This document shows positions 50,535 through 59,565 of a stretch of 64,000 bases of DNA, one piece after another; within the stretch, counting starts at the first letter, position 1; every line of letters begins with the position of its first letter. The notes under the pieces were generated by a model. It was not told where the DNA came from. It saw only the letters and a list, made by a program, of their open reading frames with translations, and made no database searches. Origin of the DNA: Acidimicrobiales bacterium (GTDB taxonomy: Bacteria; Actinomycetota; Acidimicrobiia; Acidimicrobiales; Aldehydirespiratoraceae); assembly GCA_033344915.1 (NCBI GenBank), contig JAWPML010000001.1, forward strand, positions 3,305,736 to 3,369,735, in the 5' to 3' direction. The position numbers and the translations under genes are program-made.

Positions 50535-51179
50535 TCAGAGGCCGAAGCGCTCGTACGGGAACTCGTGGAGCGAGTCGAGGATCAGATCCGCGTCTCGCGG
50601 TCGGTCGAGCACGGTGATCCGGTTCGGTACCACCACGCACGTCATGCCGGCCGCCTTCGCGGCGGCGCACCCGTGCTTGGAGTCCTCGATGGCGACACAC
50701 CCGTCCGGGTCGACGCCGAGCGCGGCCGAGGCGGACAGGTAGAGATCCGGTGCGGGCTTGCCCCGGTCGACATGATCGCGGGTACGGATCGCCACGAAGT
50801 GGTGGATCAGCCCGAGACGGCGGAGGTGGGGCTCGACCCACGCGGTCGGCGAGCTGCTGGCGACCGCCAGCGGAACCGCGGCCCGGTTCGCCGCCTCGAT
50901 CACGGCCACGACCCCGGGATTGGCGACCATACGGTGGTTCCAGTCCCGACGCTGCTTCGCCGCCCGCTCGATGACGGCCGGATCCGGCGGCTCCCCGAGG
51001 GCATCGGCGATCAGCTCCGGCAGGGACTTGTTGTCCGCCAGACCGATGCCCTGCACCCACGTCTCGAGCGGCATGTCGAGCCCGTGGGCGAGGAACGCGT
51101 CGCGGGCCACCTCGTAGATCGGCCACTCGGTGTCGGCGATCGTCCCGTCGAAGTCGAAGACGATCGCCATCGCGGTCAC
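50535..51179 (-). CDS. HAD-superfamily hydrolase (beta-phosphoglucomutase-like)
   Basis: 214 residues. Motif I is FDFDGTIADTEWPIYE, motif II VASSSPTAW, motif III the lysine in RGKPAPDLYL, and motif IV AIEDSKHGCAAAKAAGM. These are the features of phosphatases/phosphomutases with a small helical cap (GIGLADNKSLPEL). The start is GTG at 51179, overlapping the previous stop by 4 bases; an ATG three codons later is possible. Substrate unknown. Confidence 0.87.
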   Translation of the reverse strand: MTAMAIVFDFDGTIADTEWPIYEVARDAFLAHGLDMPLETWVQGIGLADNKSLPELIADALGEPPDPAVIERAAKQRRDWNHRMVANPGVVAVIEAANRAAVPLAVASSSPTAWVEPHLRRLGLIHHFVAIRTRDHVDRGKPAPDLYLSASAALGVDPDGCVAIEDSKHGCAAAKAAGMTCVVVPNRITVLDRPRDADLILDSLHEFPYERFGL

Positions 51180-51508
51180 GGCGGACTCTCGCGTTCGCGC
51201 AACGCCGTGGCCTGCGCGTGCACGGCACTACGCAGGGTGCGCAATCGGTCGTTGACGGCTCGCGCCTTGTCGTCGTCGATCTCGTGACCGTTGGCGCGGT
51301 GCAGGGCCAGATCCGAGAAGCTCCCCATCCCGCCGTAGGCCGCGAGGAGATGGGCCACCGCATCCGGGTGACCGTCGGCGATGAGCCGCCGGTCCCGGTC
51401 CAACCAGTCCGCCCACGTGGTCTCGCCGTGGGTCCGCAGCAGCACGAGCAGGTCATCGAGCGTGCGAAGGAGATCGTCGCGTTCGGGCGAGGGCGCGCCG
51501 CGTTGCAT
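51176..51508 (-). CDS. Small conserved protein, probably DUF6966
   Basis: 110 residues, soluble and helical. The block LDDLLVLLRTHGETTWADWLDRD followed by AYGGMGSFSDLAL resembles the DUF6966 family of unknown function. ATG at 51508, with a GTG two codons earlier (51514) also possible. It lies 37 bases after the hemD::GNAT stop and is coupled to the HAD gene. A longer frame running from 51805 lies inside the GNAT domain and was not used. Confidence 0.65.
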   Translation of the reverse strand: MQRGAPSPERDDLLRTLDDLLVLLRTHGETTWADWLDRDRRLIADGHPDAVAHLLAAYGGMGSFSDLALHRANGHEIDDDKARAVNDRLRTLRSAVHAQATALRERESPP

Positions 51509-51545
51509 GGTCACCAGAGTGGCCGATCCGGGGCGCTCCCGCGGG

Positions 51546-52760
51546 TCAGTTCGAGGAATCCAGCTCGAGGGCGAACCAGTGGTGGGCGTGGGGCTCGTCG
51601 TTGAACGGCTCCACCTCCGCGAACCCGGCGCTGCGGTAGAGGGCGATCGCCTCGGGGAGCGCCCGGTTGGTCTCCAGTTGCACCCGCCGCAGGCCCATGG
51701 CACGCCCCTCGGCGACGAGGCGCTCCAGCAGGCGGCGGCCGATCCCCCGGCCCCGGACATCATCGGAGACCCACATCCGCTTGATGTCCGCCACGTCCGG
51801 GGCAACCTTCTTCAACACGCCGCACGCCACCGGCGCACCGGCGAGGCGGCCGGCGAGGAACAGCCCGTTCGGCGGGCTGATCTCGTGCACGTCGGTCGTC
51901 AGGACGTTCTCCCGGTCGAGGCCCGTCTCGAAGCGCCGGTCGATCTCGGCGAAGTACTGCTCGAGCATCCACTGCGACTCGGCCGCGGCAGCCGGCTCGG
52001 GCCGCAACAGCACCAGGTCGGGCACGGCCGCGGCGATCGCCGCCACGATGCCGGGAATCGAATGCTGATCGGCGACGATGTCGGGGGCCAGACCGAGCGC
52101 CACCGCCTCGTCGGCGGTCGCCGGGCCGATGCACGCGAGCACCGGCGGCAGGTTGGCGACGCCGACGCCGGCCACGAGGTGCCGCACCGTGGAGGCCGAG
52201 GTGAAGGCGGCGACGTCGGCGTGACGACACGCCTCGGCCGCGGTGGCGTCGACCTCGACCGCGACGGTGCGGTAGGCGGGAACGTCCTCGACCGTCCATC
52301 CCCGATCCCGGAGCTCGCGGGGCAGCACATCGCGGCCGGTCTCGGCCCGGGCGAGCAGCATCGTGCCCCCGTCGGCGCCCGGGCTCGGCAGCGCCTCGGC
52401 GAGGCCCTCCGCGATCGAGGACGACGGCACGAGGTCGACCCGCAGACCCGCCGCCTCGGCCTTCGCCTTCGTGCCGGGGCCGATCACGGCGACGGAGACG
52501 CCGTCCGCCAGCGGAGCCTCGAGGGCCGCGCCGACGCGCGTCGCGCCGTTCGGACTGGTGATCACGAGCCAGTCGCCCGCGGTGAGCCGCGCCAGCGCGT
52601 CGGTCAGCGCCGCGCCCCCGTCCGGCGGATCCTCGATCGTGATGACCGGCACGGGCACCGGCTCGGCGCCGAGCTCGACCAGGGCGTCGCACAGGGCGGC
52701 GGACTGCTCGCGTGGACGGGTGACGACCACCCGCACACCGGCGAGCGGCCCGGCGGTCAT
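51546..52760 (-). CDS. hemD: Uroporphyrinogen-III synthase fused to a GNAT acetyltransferase
   Basis: 404 residues in one frame. Residues 1-247 are HemD: VVVTRPREQSAALCDAL, the ITSPNGATRV segment, AYRTVAV and AFTSASTVRHLV. Residues 260-404 form a GNAT domain with motif A VSDDVRGRGIGRRLLERL and the ending ALPEAIALYRSAGFAEVEPF. No internal start with a clear ribosome-binding site was noted at the junction. The ATG overlaps the hemC stop by 4 bases. HemD closes the tetrapyrrole ring; the acetyltransferase substrate is unknown. Confidence 0.9.
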   Translation of the reverse strand: MTAGPLAGVRVVVTRPREQSAALCDALVELGAEPVPVPVITIEDPPDGGAALTDALARLTAGDWLVITSPNGATRVGAALEAPLADGVSVAVIGPGTKAKAEAAGLRVDLVPSSSIAEGLAEALPSPGADGGTMLLARAETGRDVLPRELRDRGWTVEDVPAYRTVAVEVDATAAEACRHADVAAFTSASTVRHLVAGVGVANLPPVLACIGPATADEAVALGLAPDIVADQHSIPGIVAAIAAAVPDLVLLRPEPAAAAESQWMLEQYFAEIDRRFETGLDRENVLTTDVHEISPPNGLFLAGRLAGAPVACGVLKKVAPDVADIKRMWVSDDVRGRGIGRRLLERLVAEGRAMGLRRVQLETNRALPEAIALYRSAGFAEVEPFNDEPHAHHWFALELDSSN

Positions 52761-53656
52761 CGTGCGTCCGCCAGGAGGTCTGCGCCGCCCGCGTCGTCGA
52801 GGAGGTGACGGGCGACCCCCCGGCCGAGTTGGTCGGGATCGTCGCCGGTCCGGCGCTCGCGGATCATCACCCGGCCGTCGAGCGAGGCCAGCATGCCCAC
52901 CAGCTCGACGGTGCCGTCCGCGGTCGACACCGCGTGGGCGCCGGCCGGCAGATCGCAATCGCCGCCGAGCTCGGAGAGAAAAGCGCGCTCGGCATCCACG
53001 AGGCGGCGGGTCGCGGCGTCCTGGATGGCCCCCAACGCCTCGATCGTCGCCGCGTCGTCGGCTCGACACTCGATCGCCAGCGCGCCCTGGGCGACCTGGG
53101 GCACCACCAGGGCCGGGTCGAGCCGGTCCACGTCGTCGCGGTCCAGTTCGAGGCGGTCGATCGCAGCCGCCGCCATCACGATGGCGTCGAAGTCGGCGAC
53201 CTTGTCGAGCCGGGTCGCGATGTTGCCCCGCAGCTCGGAGAAGCGGAGGTCGGGCCGATGCCAGGCGAGCTGGGCGCGGCGGCGAACGGACCCGGTCGCC
53301 ACCCGGGCCCCGGTCGGAAGGGCATCCCACGTACAGCCGACGAGAGCGTCACGCGGGTCGGCCCGCGTCGGGACGGCGGCGATCACGAGGCCGTCGGGCG
53401 TCTCGGCCGGGAGGTCCTTGCCCGAGTGCACGGCGAGGTCCGCCCGCCCGTCGAGCACGGCGGCCTGCACCTCCTTGACGAACACACCCTTGCCACCGAT
53501 CGCGTGGATCGGGGTCGCGGTGTCGCGATCGCCCGCGGTCGACACCACGACGCGTTCGAACCCGTCGCCGCTCCCTGCCGCCGTCAGCAGTGCCCGCACG
53601 TAGTCGGTCTGCCACAGCGCCAACGCACTGCCGCGAGTCGCCGCCCGGAGAGCCAC
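52757..53656 (-). CDS. hemC: Hydroxymethylbilane synthase (porphobilinogen deaminase)
   Basis: 299 residues. RAATRGSALALWQTDYV, GKGVFVKEVQAAVLDGRADLAVHSGKDLP and GSVRRRAQL (substrate-binding arginines) are canonical. The dipyrromethane-cofactor cysteine is in LGGDCDLPAGAHA, with Asp in place of the usual second glycine. It polymerises four porphobilinogens. The gene lies 4 bases after hemA. Confidence 0.95.
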   Translation of the reverse strand: MALRAATRGSALALWQTDYVRALLTAAGSGDGFERVVVSTAGDRDTATPIHAIGGKGVFVKEVQAAVLDGRADLAVHSGKDLPAETPDGLVIAAVPTRADPRDALVGCTWDALPTGARVATGSVRRRAQLAWHRPDLRFSELRGNIATRLDKVADFDAIVMAAAAIDRLELDRDDVDRLDPALVVPQVAQGALAIECRADDAATIEALGAIQDAATRRLVDAERAFLSELGGDCDLPAGAHAVSTADGTVELVGMLASLDGRVMIRERRTGDDPDQLGRGVARHLLDDAGGADLLADAR

Positions 53657-53660
53657 GGGA

Positions 53661-54917
53661 TCAGAGATCGAAGAGGTCGCGGATCGACTCGGCGAGTCGT
53701 TCGCCCCGGGCCCGGCCCGCGGCGTCCTTGAGCCGGACGGTGGGCTCGTGCAGCAGCTTGTTGACGAGACCCTTGGTGAGCGCTTCGACCGCGGCGCGCT
53801 GGTCCGGATCGAGGCCCGCCAGCTTCGCCATGTGACGTTCGAGTTCGGACGTGCGGATCGTGTCCGCTCGGTTGCGGAGCTCGGCGATCAGGGGGGCGAC
53901 CTCGCGGGCCGAGACCATCGCCTGGTAGCGGTCGACCTCTCCGTCGACGATCGCTCGCACGCTCTCGACCTCGCCGTTGCGACCGTCGAGCCCTTCGTCG
54001 ACGAAGGCGCCGATGTCGTCCATGTCGAGCAGGGTGATCCCCCTGATCTGGCGCGCAGCCGGGTCGACGTCACGCGGCACCGCGACGTCGACGATCACGA
54101 GCGGCTGCGACCGCGTCACCGCCAACTGGGACATGTCGGCGACGTCGAGAATCAGGTCCTGGGCACCGGTGGTGGTGACCAGCACGTCCACCCGGGCCAG
54201 CGCCTGTTCGAGCTCCGCCAACGGGACGGCCTGTCCCCCGCACGCCTGCGCGAGCGAGACGGCACGGTCCCAGGTGCGGTTCGCGACGAGCACGTCGGCG
54301 GCCCCGGCCTTCGCCAGCGACTTCACCGTGCCCTCGGCCATCTCGCCGGCGCCGATGACGAGAACGGTTCGCCCGGCGATGCCGTTGCTCCGCTCGTCGG
54401 CGAGCGCCACGGCCGCCTGCGAGACCGACGCGATGCCACGGCCGATGGAGGTCTCGGTGCGGGCTCGCTTGCCGGTCTCCACGGCATGGCGGAACAGGGT
54501 GCCGAGTGAGGACCCGACCGTGCCTTCGACCCGGGCCTGCTCCCAGGCATCGCGCACCTGGCCGAGGATCTCGTGTTCACCGACGACGGCGGAGTCGAGA
54601 CCGGCCGCCACCGAGAAGAGATGGCGCACCGCCTCGGTGTCGTGGTGGGCGTAGAGGTGGTCGGCGACGTCCTCCGGGGCGAGGCCGGCATGGCGGGCGA
54701 GGAACTCGCGCACGTCCTGGTAGCCGCCGTGGAACCGCTCGGCGAAGGCGTAGACCTCGATGCGGTTGCAGGTGGAGAGCACGACGACCTCGGAGAGATT
54801 GTCGGCCTGACCGAGACCGGACAGCGCCTTGCCCATGCCGTCGGGCGCGACCGTCATCCGCTCGAGTTTGGCGAGGGGGGTGGAACGGTGGTTGCACCCG
54901 ATGGCGACGATCGACAT
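53661..54917 (-). CDS. hemA: Glutamyl-tRNA reductase
   Basis: 418 residues. The catalytic cysteine is in LSTCNRIEVYAF. The N-terminus IVAIGCNHRSTPLAKLER and the VVGEHEILGQVRDAW segment are conserved. The NADPH-binding motif is VLVIGAGEMAEGTVKSL, and the C-terminal dimerisation helix is present. It catalyses the committed step of C5 heme synthesis. It lies 62 bases downstream of rex, in the same transcript by position. Confidence 0.96.
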   Translation of the reverse strand: MSIVAIGCNHRSTPLAKLERMTVAPDGMGKALSGLGQADNLSEVVVLSTCNRIEVYAFAERFHGGYQDVREFLARHAGLAPEDVADHLYAHHDTEAVRHLFSVAAGLDSAVVGEHEILGQVRDAWEQARVEGTVGSSLGTLFRHAVETGKRARTETSIGRGIASVSQAAVALADERSNGIAGRTVLVIGAGEMAEGTVKSLAKAGAADVLVANRTWDRAVSLAQACGGQAVPLAELEQALARVDVLVTTTGAQDLILDVADMSQLAVTRSQPLVIVDVAVPRDVDPAARQIRGITLLDMDDIGAFVDEGLDGRNGEVESVRAIVDGEVDRYQAMVSAREVAPLIAELRNRADTIRTSELERHMAKLAGLDPDQRAAVEALTKGLVNKLLHEPTVRLKDAAGRARGERLAESIRDLFDL

Positions 54918-54979
54918 GGGTCAAGAGTGACGGATGGCAGGCCGGTTTGCCAACCTCTGACCAGCGACGGCGACGATGG

Positions 54980-55627
54980 TCACATGTCCCCCGGATGGGG
55001 CAGATCGCGCTGGAGATGGAACCCCAGGATCTGGAGCTCGGTCGACAGGTCGACGGCGCGGACCTCGACGTCGGCGGGCACGCTGACGACCGTCGGGCTG
55101 AAGTCGAGGATCGAGCGGATGCCGGCGGCGACCAGGCGGTCGGCGGTCTCCTGGGCGGCCGCGGCGGGCGTGGCGATCACGCCGATCGCGATCCGGAGCT
55201 CGGCAACCACGTCGGCCAGCCGGTCGGGATGGTGCACGGGAACCCCATCGATCGAGGAACCGATCAGCTCGGGGTCCACGTCGACGGCGGCGACGACCGG
55301 GAACCCGCGATCCGTGAACCCCGTGTGGTTCGCCAGGGCGCGTCCGAGGTTGCCGAGGCCGCACACGACCACAGGCCACGTGTTCGCGACGCCGAGCGCC
55401 CGACTGACCTCGAAGACGAGATGGCGGACGTCGTAGCCGACGCCGCGGGTGCCATGGGTCCCGAGGTAACTGAGGTCCTTGCGCACCTTGGCGGCGTTGA
55501 CGCCGGCGAGTTCGGCCAGGACGTCCGAGGACGTCGTGGACTGGCCGTCCCCCGCGAGCGCGGTGAGACTGCGGAGGTAGACGGGGAGGCGGGCGACGGT
55601 CGCCTCGGGGATGTGTCCGGTGGCCAC
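54980..55627 (-). CDS. rex: Redox-sensing transcriptional repressor Rex
   Basis: 215 residues. The N-terminal winged helix is LPVYLRSLTALAGDGQSTTSS with VNAAKVRKDLSYLGTHGTRGVGYDV. The Rossmann motif VVVCGLGNLGRALA is followed by the NADH-preferring VAAVDVDPELIG. Rex dissociates from DNA when NADH is high. A gene order of rex followed by hemA, hemC and hemD is the one described in Streptomyces. Its own operator is visible upstream. Confidence 0.95.
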   Translation of the reverse strand: MATGHIPEATVARLPVYLRSLTALAGDGQSTTSSDVLAELAGVNAAKVRKDLSYLGTHGTRGVGYDVRHLVFEVSRALGVANTWPVVVCGLGNLGRALANHTGFTDRGFPVVAAVDVDPELIGSSIDGVPVHHPDRLADVVAELRIAIGVIATPAAAAQETADRLVAAGIRSILDFSPTVVSVPADVEVRAVDLSTELQILGFHLQRDLPHPGDM

Positions 55628-55645
55628 GCCCCTACGCTACGGAAT

Positions 55646-55663
55646 TCGTGATCGATTTCACAA
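55646..55663 (-). promoter_or_regulatory. Rex operator upstream of rex-hemACD
   Basis: The minus strand reads TTGTGAAATCGATCACGA: TTGTGA-N6-TCACAA with a single mismatch in 12 conserved positions. It lies 19 bases upstream of the rex start, between rex and the divergent DUF4328 gene, and implies autoregulation plus NADH control of heme synthesis. Confidence 0.8.
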
Positions 55664-55697
55664 GCGCACGAGCGGAAGAGCAACGCACGCATCGGCC

Positions 55698-56372
55698 ATG
55701 ACCTCGCTCCCTCCACCCCCACCGCCGCCACCGAGCGGGCCTCGCTACCCGACCCGGCCGACGGGCCCCGTGCGCTCCCTCCTCGTGCTCGGCCGGCTCA
55801 CCCAGGCGTTCGTGGGTGTCCAGATCACGATCGCCGCCTTCTCCACGCACGCCCTGTGGCGGCGGGCCGACACGGTCCGCGCGTTCACCGACCGACTCGG
55901 GGTCGGTGAACGTCACCTCGATGCCGCCGACACCCGGGTCCTGGTCACCAGCCTGCTCTTCAGCGTGACCTATCTGATCGCCGGGGTGACCTTCCTCGTC
56001 TGGTTCCACGCCGCGTACCAGAACCTCGAGCGGCGCGGCGTGGCGTCACACGCCGGCGGATGGGCGATCGGCGCCTGGTTCGTCCCCTTCCTCGCGATGT
56101 GGCGACCGGTGCGGATCATGGGGGAGCTGCTCGGTCCCACGGCGGGGCTCCGGAGCAAGCTGTTGCTGTGGACGTGGTGGGTGCTCTGGGTGCCGTCGAT
56201 GCTGATCTGGTCGGTGGCGTTCGCGATCCTGCCCGACGACGTCGACGAGTTCATCGCGCTCGACCGGTGGAGCGCGACGGGGCGGGCCGCGCACATCGCG
56301 GCGGGCGCGGTCCTGATCGTGCTGGTTCGGCGCGTCGGGCGCGCCGACGCCGCGGCCGGACCGGCTACCTGA
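55698..56372 (+). CDS. DUF4328-type membrane protein
   Basis: 224 residues. A poly-proline N-terminus (eight prolines in a row) is followed by four to five hydrophobic segments. VWFHAAYQNLERRGV, GGWAIGAWFVPFLAMWRPVRIM and TWWVLWVPSML match the aromatic-rich DUF4328 pattern. Function unknown. It is divergent from rex and overlaps the end of the acyl-CoA synthetase gene by 8 bases tail to tail. Confidence 0.78.
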   Translation: MTSLPPPPPPPPSGPRYPTRPTGPVRSLLVLGRLTQAFVGVQITIAAFSTHALWRRADTVRAFTDRLGVGERHLDAADTRVLVTSLLFSVTYLIAGVTFLVWFHAAYQNLERRGVASHAGGWAIGAWFVPFLAMWRPVRIMGELLGPTAGLRSKLLLWTWWVLWVPSMLIWSVAFAILPDDVDEFIALDRWSATGRAAHIAAGAVLIVLVRRVGRADAAAGPAT

Positions 56373-57885
56373 GCTCGCGGCGCAGGGTCTTGCCGCCCAG
56401 GCCCCGCGGGATCTCGTCGACGACGTCGACCTTCGTGGGGCACTTGTAGCGGGCGAGCTCGGTGGCGCACCACTCGATCAGCTCGTCCTCCTCGACGGCG
56501 CGGTCGGGCGCGGCCACGACGAACGCCTTCACCGCCTCACCGCTGTGGGGGTGGGGCACGCCCACGACGCCCGCGTCAGCCACTGCGGGATGCGTCATCA
56601 GCACCCGCTCGACCTCGGCCGGGTAGACGTTGAACCCGCTGACGATGATCAGGTCCTTGGCGCGGTCGACGAGGAAGAGGTAGCCGTCGTCGTCGACCAC
56701 GGCCATGTCGCCGGTGTGGAGCCAGCCGTCGTCGTCGAGGATCCGGGCGGTCGCCTCCGGATCGTCGAGATACCCCGCGAACACGTTCGGACCGCGGACG
56801 AGCACCTCACCGGCATCGCCGATGTAGACGTCGTCGCCGGCCTCGTCGACCAAGCGGACCTCGACCCCGGGAATCGGGCGACCGATCGACCCGACCGGTG
56901 CATCACCGGAGGCGACCGTGACCGACGGACTCGTCTCGGTCAGCCCGTAGCCCTCGTGGATCCGGAATCCGAGTCGGTCCCGGGCGTCGTGGACGACCCG
57001 GTCGGGCAGCGGTGCGGCGCCGGAAACGGCGATGCGCAGGCTCGCGAACTGGGCCGGGGTGACCCCGTCGACCTGCGTGAGCGCGGCCCACATCGTGGGT
57101 GGGCCGGCGAGCACGGTGATCTTCTCGTCCTCGATCAGCTCGACCATCGACGTCGGGTCGAAGCGCTCGATGAGGATGAGTGTCGCGCCGACCCACAGCG
57201 TCTGGTTGAGGATCGAGTTGAGGCCGAGCACGTGGAACATCGGCACGACACAGGCCGTGACGTCGTCCGGCCGGGTCACCGGGCCGGGCCGGGAGAGCAC
57301 CTGCCGGATGCTGGACGCGAGGTTGCCGTGGGTGAGCATCGCCGCCTTCGGGAATCCCGCGGTGCCACTGGTGAAGAGAAGGGCGCAGACGTCGTCGTCG
57401 GCCCGTTCGACGATCGGCGCCCCGCTCGACATCTCGATCGCCTCGTCGAGATCGGTCGCCTGGTCGAGATCGGCTCCGGTGGGCACGAGGACGTGTTCCA
57501 GCGTCGGGACCGCGGCGCGGTCCAGATCACCGATCGCGCCGACACCGGCCGGACCGGCGATCACCGCCTTCACGCCGGACATCGCCAGCTCCCGCTCGAT
57601 CTCCGGTGCCGGCGCCTGCGGATTGAGCGGCACGGCCACGAGACCGGCGCCGATCACGCCGAACCACGCCCGCACGAACCGCGGGTTGGTCCCGCACAGG
57701 ATCGCGACACGATCGCCCGGCGCGAGCCCGAGACCGGCGAGCACGCCGCGGGTCGCGTCGATCTCGTCGCGCAAGCGCCCGTAGCTGATGCGGTCCCCGC
57801 CCGCCACGAGCGCGGTGCGATCACCGGGATGGTCTTCCAGCAAGGTGGCCAGGTTCACCCGATGATGATGCCACGCCCGGGACAT
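56365..57885 (-). CDS. Acyl-CoA synthetase/AMP-dependent ligase (class I adenylate-forming)
   Basis: 506 residues from ATG at 57885 with a strong AGGAGG 7 bases upstream. The AMP motif is LLFTSGTAGFPKAAMLTHGN. HEGYGLTETSP, WLHTGDMAVVDDDGYLFLVDRAKDLI (hinge included) and the C-terminal lysine in PRGLGGKTLRREL complete the set. It resembles medium/long-chain fatty-acyl-CoA ligases; the acid is not determined. The N-terminal residues HHHRVNL before the first domain leave a GTG at about 57861 as an alternative start. Confidence 0.9.
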   Translation of the reverse strand: MSRAWHHHRVNLATLLEDHPGDRTALVAGGDRISYGRLRDEIDATRGVLAGLGLAPGDRVAILCGTNPRFVRAWFGVIGAGLVAVPLNPQAPAPEIERELAMSGVKAVIAGPAGVGAIGDLDRAAVPTLEHVLVPTGADLDQATDLDEAIEMSSGAPIVERADDDVCALLFTSGTAGFPKAAMLTHGNLASSIRQVLSRPGPVTRPDDVTACVVPMFHVLGLNSILNQTLWVGATLILIERFDPTSMVELIEDEKITVLAGPPTMWAALTQVDGVTPAQFASLRIAVSGAAPLPDRVVHDARDRLGFRIHEGYGLTETSPSVTVASGDAPVGSIGRPIPGVEVRLVDEAGDDVYIGDAGEVLVRGPNVFAGYLDDPEATARILDDDGWLHTGDMAVVDDDGYLFLVDRAKDLIIVSGFNVYPAEVERVLMTHPAVADAGVVGVPHPHSGEAVKAFVVAAPDRAVEEDELIEWCATELARYKCPTKVDVVDEIPRGLGGKTLRRELR

Positions 57886-57940
57886 CCAGACCTCCTGGGG
57901 ACTCAAGGAAACCGGGGCTGCGACCGACGGGAACAGCGAG

Positions 57941-58600
57941 ATGAACCTCGTCCCCGACTCGCCGCGCCGACGCAACCGTCGTCGGCTGGCCTTCATCGTC
58001 GCCGCCGCGCTCACCGTGCTGGGTTCCCAGCTGGTGCAACCGGCCGAACCCGCCTCGGCGTCGGCGAGCGACGAGTCCGCGTTCGTGGCCGCGCTGAACC
58101 AGGTCCGAGCGGACAACGGACTCCCCCCTCTGACGGTCAACATCGAGCTGAGCAACCTCGCCCGTGAGCACGCGCAGGTGATGGCCGACGCCGGCGAGAT
58201 CTTCCACGCGAACCCGATCAGCGCCGGCTACACCGGCGAGTGGGCCAAGCTGGGCGAGAACGTCGGGGTCGGCGCCAGTGTGGAGGTCCTGATGGACGCG
58301 TTCGTCGCGAGCTCCGGGCACTTCGCGAACATCGTCGACCCCTCCTTCACCGAGGTCGGCGTGGGCGTCGTCTGGCGCGACGCCGCGATGTACACAACCC
58401 ACCGCTTCCTCCAGCTCCCCGGTGCCGCGCCCTCGACGACGACCACGACGGCCCCACCGACCACGGCCCCGCCCCCGACCGCGCCACCGACGAGCGTGCC
58501 GGCGAGCACGGTGTCGCCGACCGCCCCCCTGCCCGCGCCACCGATCACCGCCGAGCGGGTGCTCGCCCTGCTCGCACTGCTCGACCAGGTCGGCACGTGA
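57941..58600 (+). CDS. Secreted CAP/SCP-domain protein with Thr/Pro-rich tail
   Basis: 219 residues. A basic N-terminus and hydrophobic segment (RRLAFIVAAALTVLGSQLV) form a signal peptide, cleaved near ASAS. The CAP domain follows: FVAALNQVRADNGLPPLTVN, LAREHAQVMADAGEIFH, LGENVGVG, and HFANIVDPSFTEVGVGVV. The tail (about 168-200) is Thr/Pro/Ala-rich and a short hydrophobic helix ends the protein. Function of bacterial CAP proteins is poorly defined. It overlaps the ABC gene by 4 bases. Confidence 0.87.
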   Translation: MNLVPDSPRRRNRRRLAFIVAAALTVLGSQLVQPAEPASASASDESAFVAALNQVRADNGLPPLTVNIELSNLAREHAQVMADAGEIFHANPISAGYTGEWAKLGENVGVGASVEVLMDAFVASSGHFANIVDPSFTEVGVGVVWRDAAMYTTHRFLQLPGAAPSTTTTTAPPTTAPPPTAPPTSVPASTVSPTAPLPAPPITAERVLALLALLDQVGT

Positions 58601-59565
58601 ACGACGCGTCGACGGCATCCGACGTCACGATCGAGGCCCACGCGCTGTCCCGTTCCTTCGACGGTCGGGTCGCGGTCGACGGGCTCGACCTGCGCGTCGC
58701 GCGCGGCGAGGTGCTCGCCCTCCTCGGACCGAACGGCGCCGGCAAGACCACGACGGTCCGCATGCTCAACGGGGTGCTGTCACCGGACCGCGGCCATGCC
58801 CGCGTCCTCGGCCTCGATCCCGCGACCGACGGCGAGGCCGTACGGCGTCGCACCGGCGTGCTCACCGAGAACGCCGGCCTCGACGACCGGCTGACCGCCC
58901 GCGAGAACCTCGAGTACGCCGCCCGAATGCGCGGGTACTCGATCGCCGACGCTCGCGCCCGCGTCGACGAACAGCTCGAGCGGTTCGCCATGGCGGACAT
59001 GGCGGAGATCCGCACCGGCGGCTTCTCCACCGGCCAACGCAAGCGGCTCGCGCTCGCCCGCGCCCTGCTCCACGCCCCCGAGGTGCTGTTCCTCGACGAG
59101 CCCACGTCGGGGCTCGATCCCGCCGCCACCCGTGACGTCACGTCACTCATCGGCACGCTGGCCCGCGACCAGGGTCGCACGATCATCCTCGCCACCCACT
59201 TCCTCGGCGAGGCCGGCCGGGTCGCCGACCGCATGGCCGTGCTCGATCGGGGCCGCCTGCGCGCGATCGGCCGACCCGAGGAGCTCGCCGCCGACCTGTG
59301 GGACGGCATCCCCGCGGACATCGACCTGGCCGGACCCGTGTCGCAACAGGTCCTCGATCTCATCGGCTCGATCACCGGCGTGCTGCGGGCCGACGCCCGC
59401 GCGACCGGGGCGACCGTCGCCCTGCGCGACCGCGCCGTCATGCCCCGGCTCGTCGCCACGCTGGCGGCCAACGACATCGACGTGTTCGGCGCCACCATTC
59501 GCCCCGCATCGATGGAGGACATCTACTTCGCCCTCGAGTCGGGCTTCGCGTCGGAGTGGACATGA
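58597..59565 (+). CDS. ABC transporter ATP-binding protein (drug/exporter type)
   Basis: 322 residues from GTG at 58597 (GTGA overlap). Walker A is LLGPNGAGKTTTVRML, the signature motif FSTGQRKRLALARAL, Walker B VLFLDEPTSGLDPAA, and the H-loop ATHFL. The C-terminal 80 residues form the accessory domain common in ABC-2 exporters. Pairs with the following permease. Confidence 0.92.
   Translation: MNDASTASDVTIEAHALSRSFDGRVAVDGLDLRVARGEVLALLGPNGAGKTTTVRMLNGVLSPDRGHARVLGLDPATDGEAVRRRTGVLTENAGLDDRLTARENLEYAARMRGYSIADARARVDEQLERFAMADMAEIRTGGFSTGQRKRLALARALLHAPEVLFLDEPTSGLDPAATRDVTSLIGTLARDQGRTIILATHFLGEAGRVADRMAVLDRGRLRAIGRPEELAADLWDGIPADIDLAGPVSQQVLDLIGSITGVLRADARATGATVALRDRAVMPRLVATLAANDIDVFGATIRPASMEDIYFALESGFASEWT

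Noticed and set aside
55730-55745. Proline run near the start of the DUF4328 protein as a frameshift or misread
   Set aside because: Proline-rich N-termini are common in DUF4328 proteins and the frame continues cleanly into the membrane domain.
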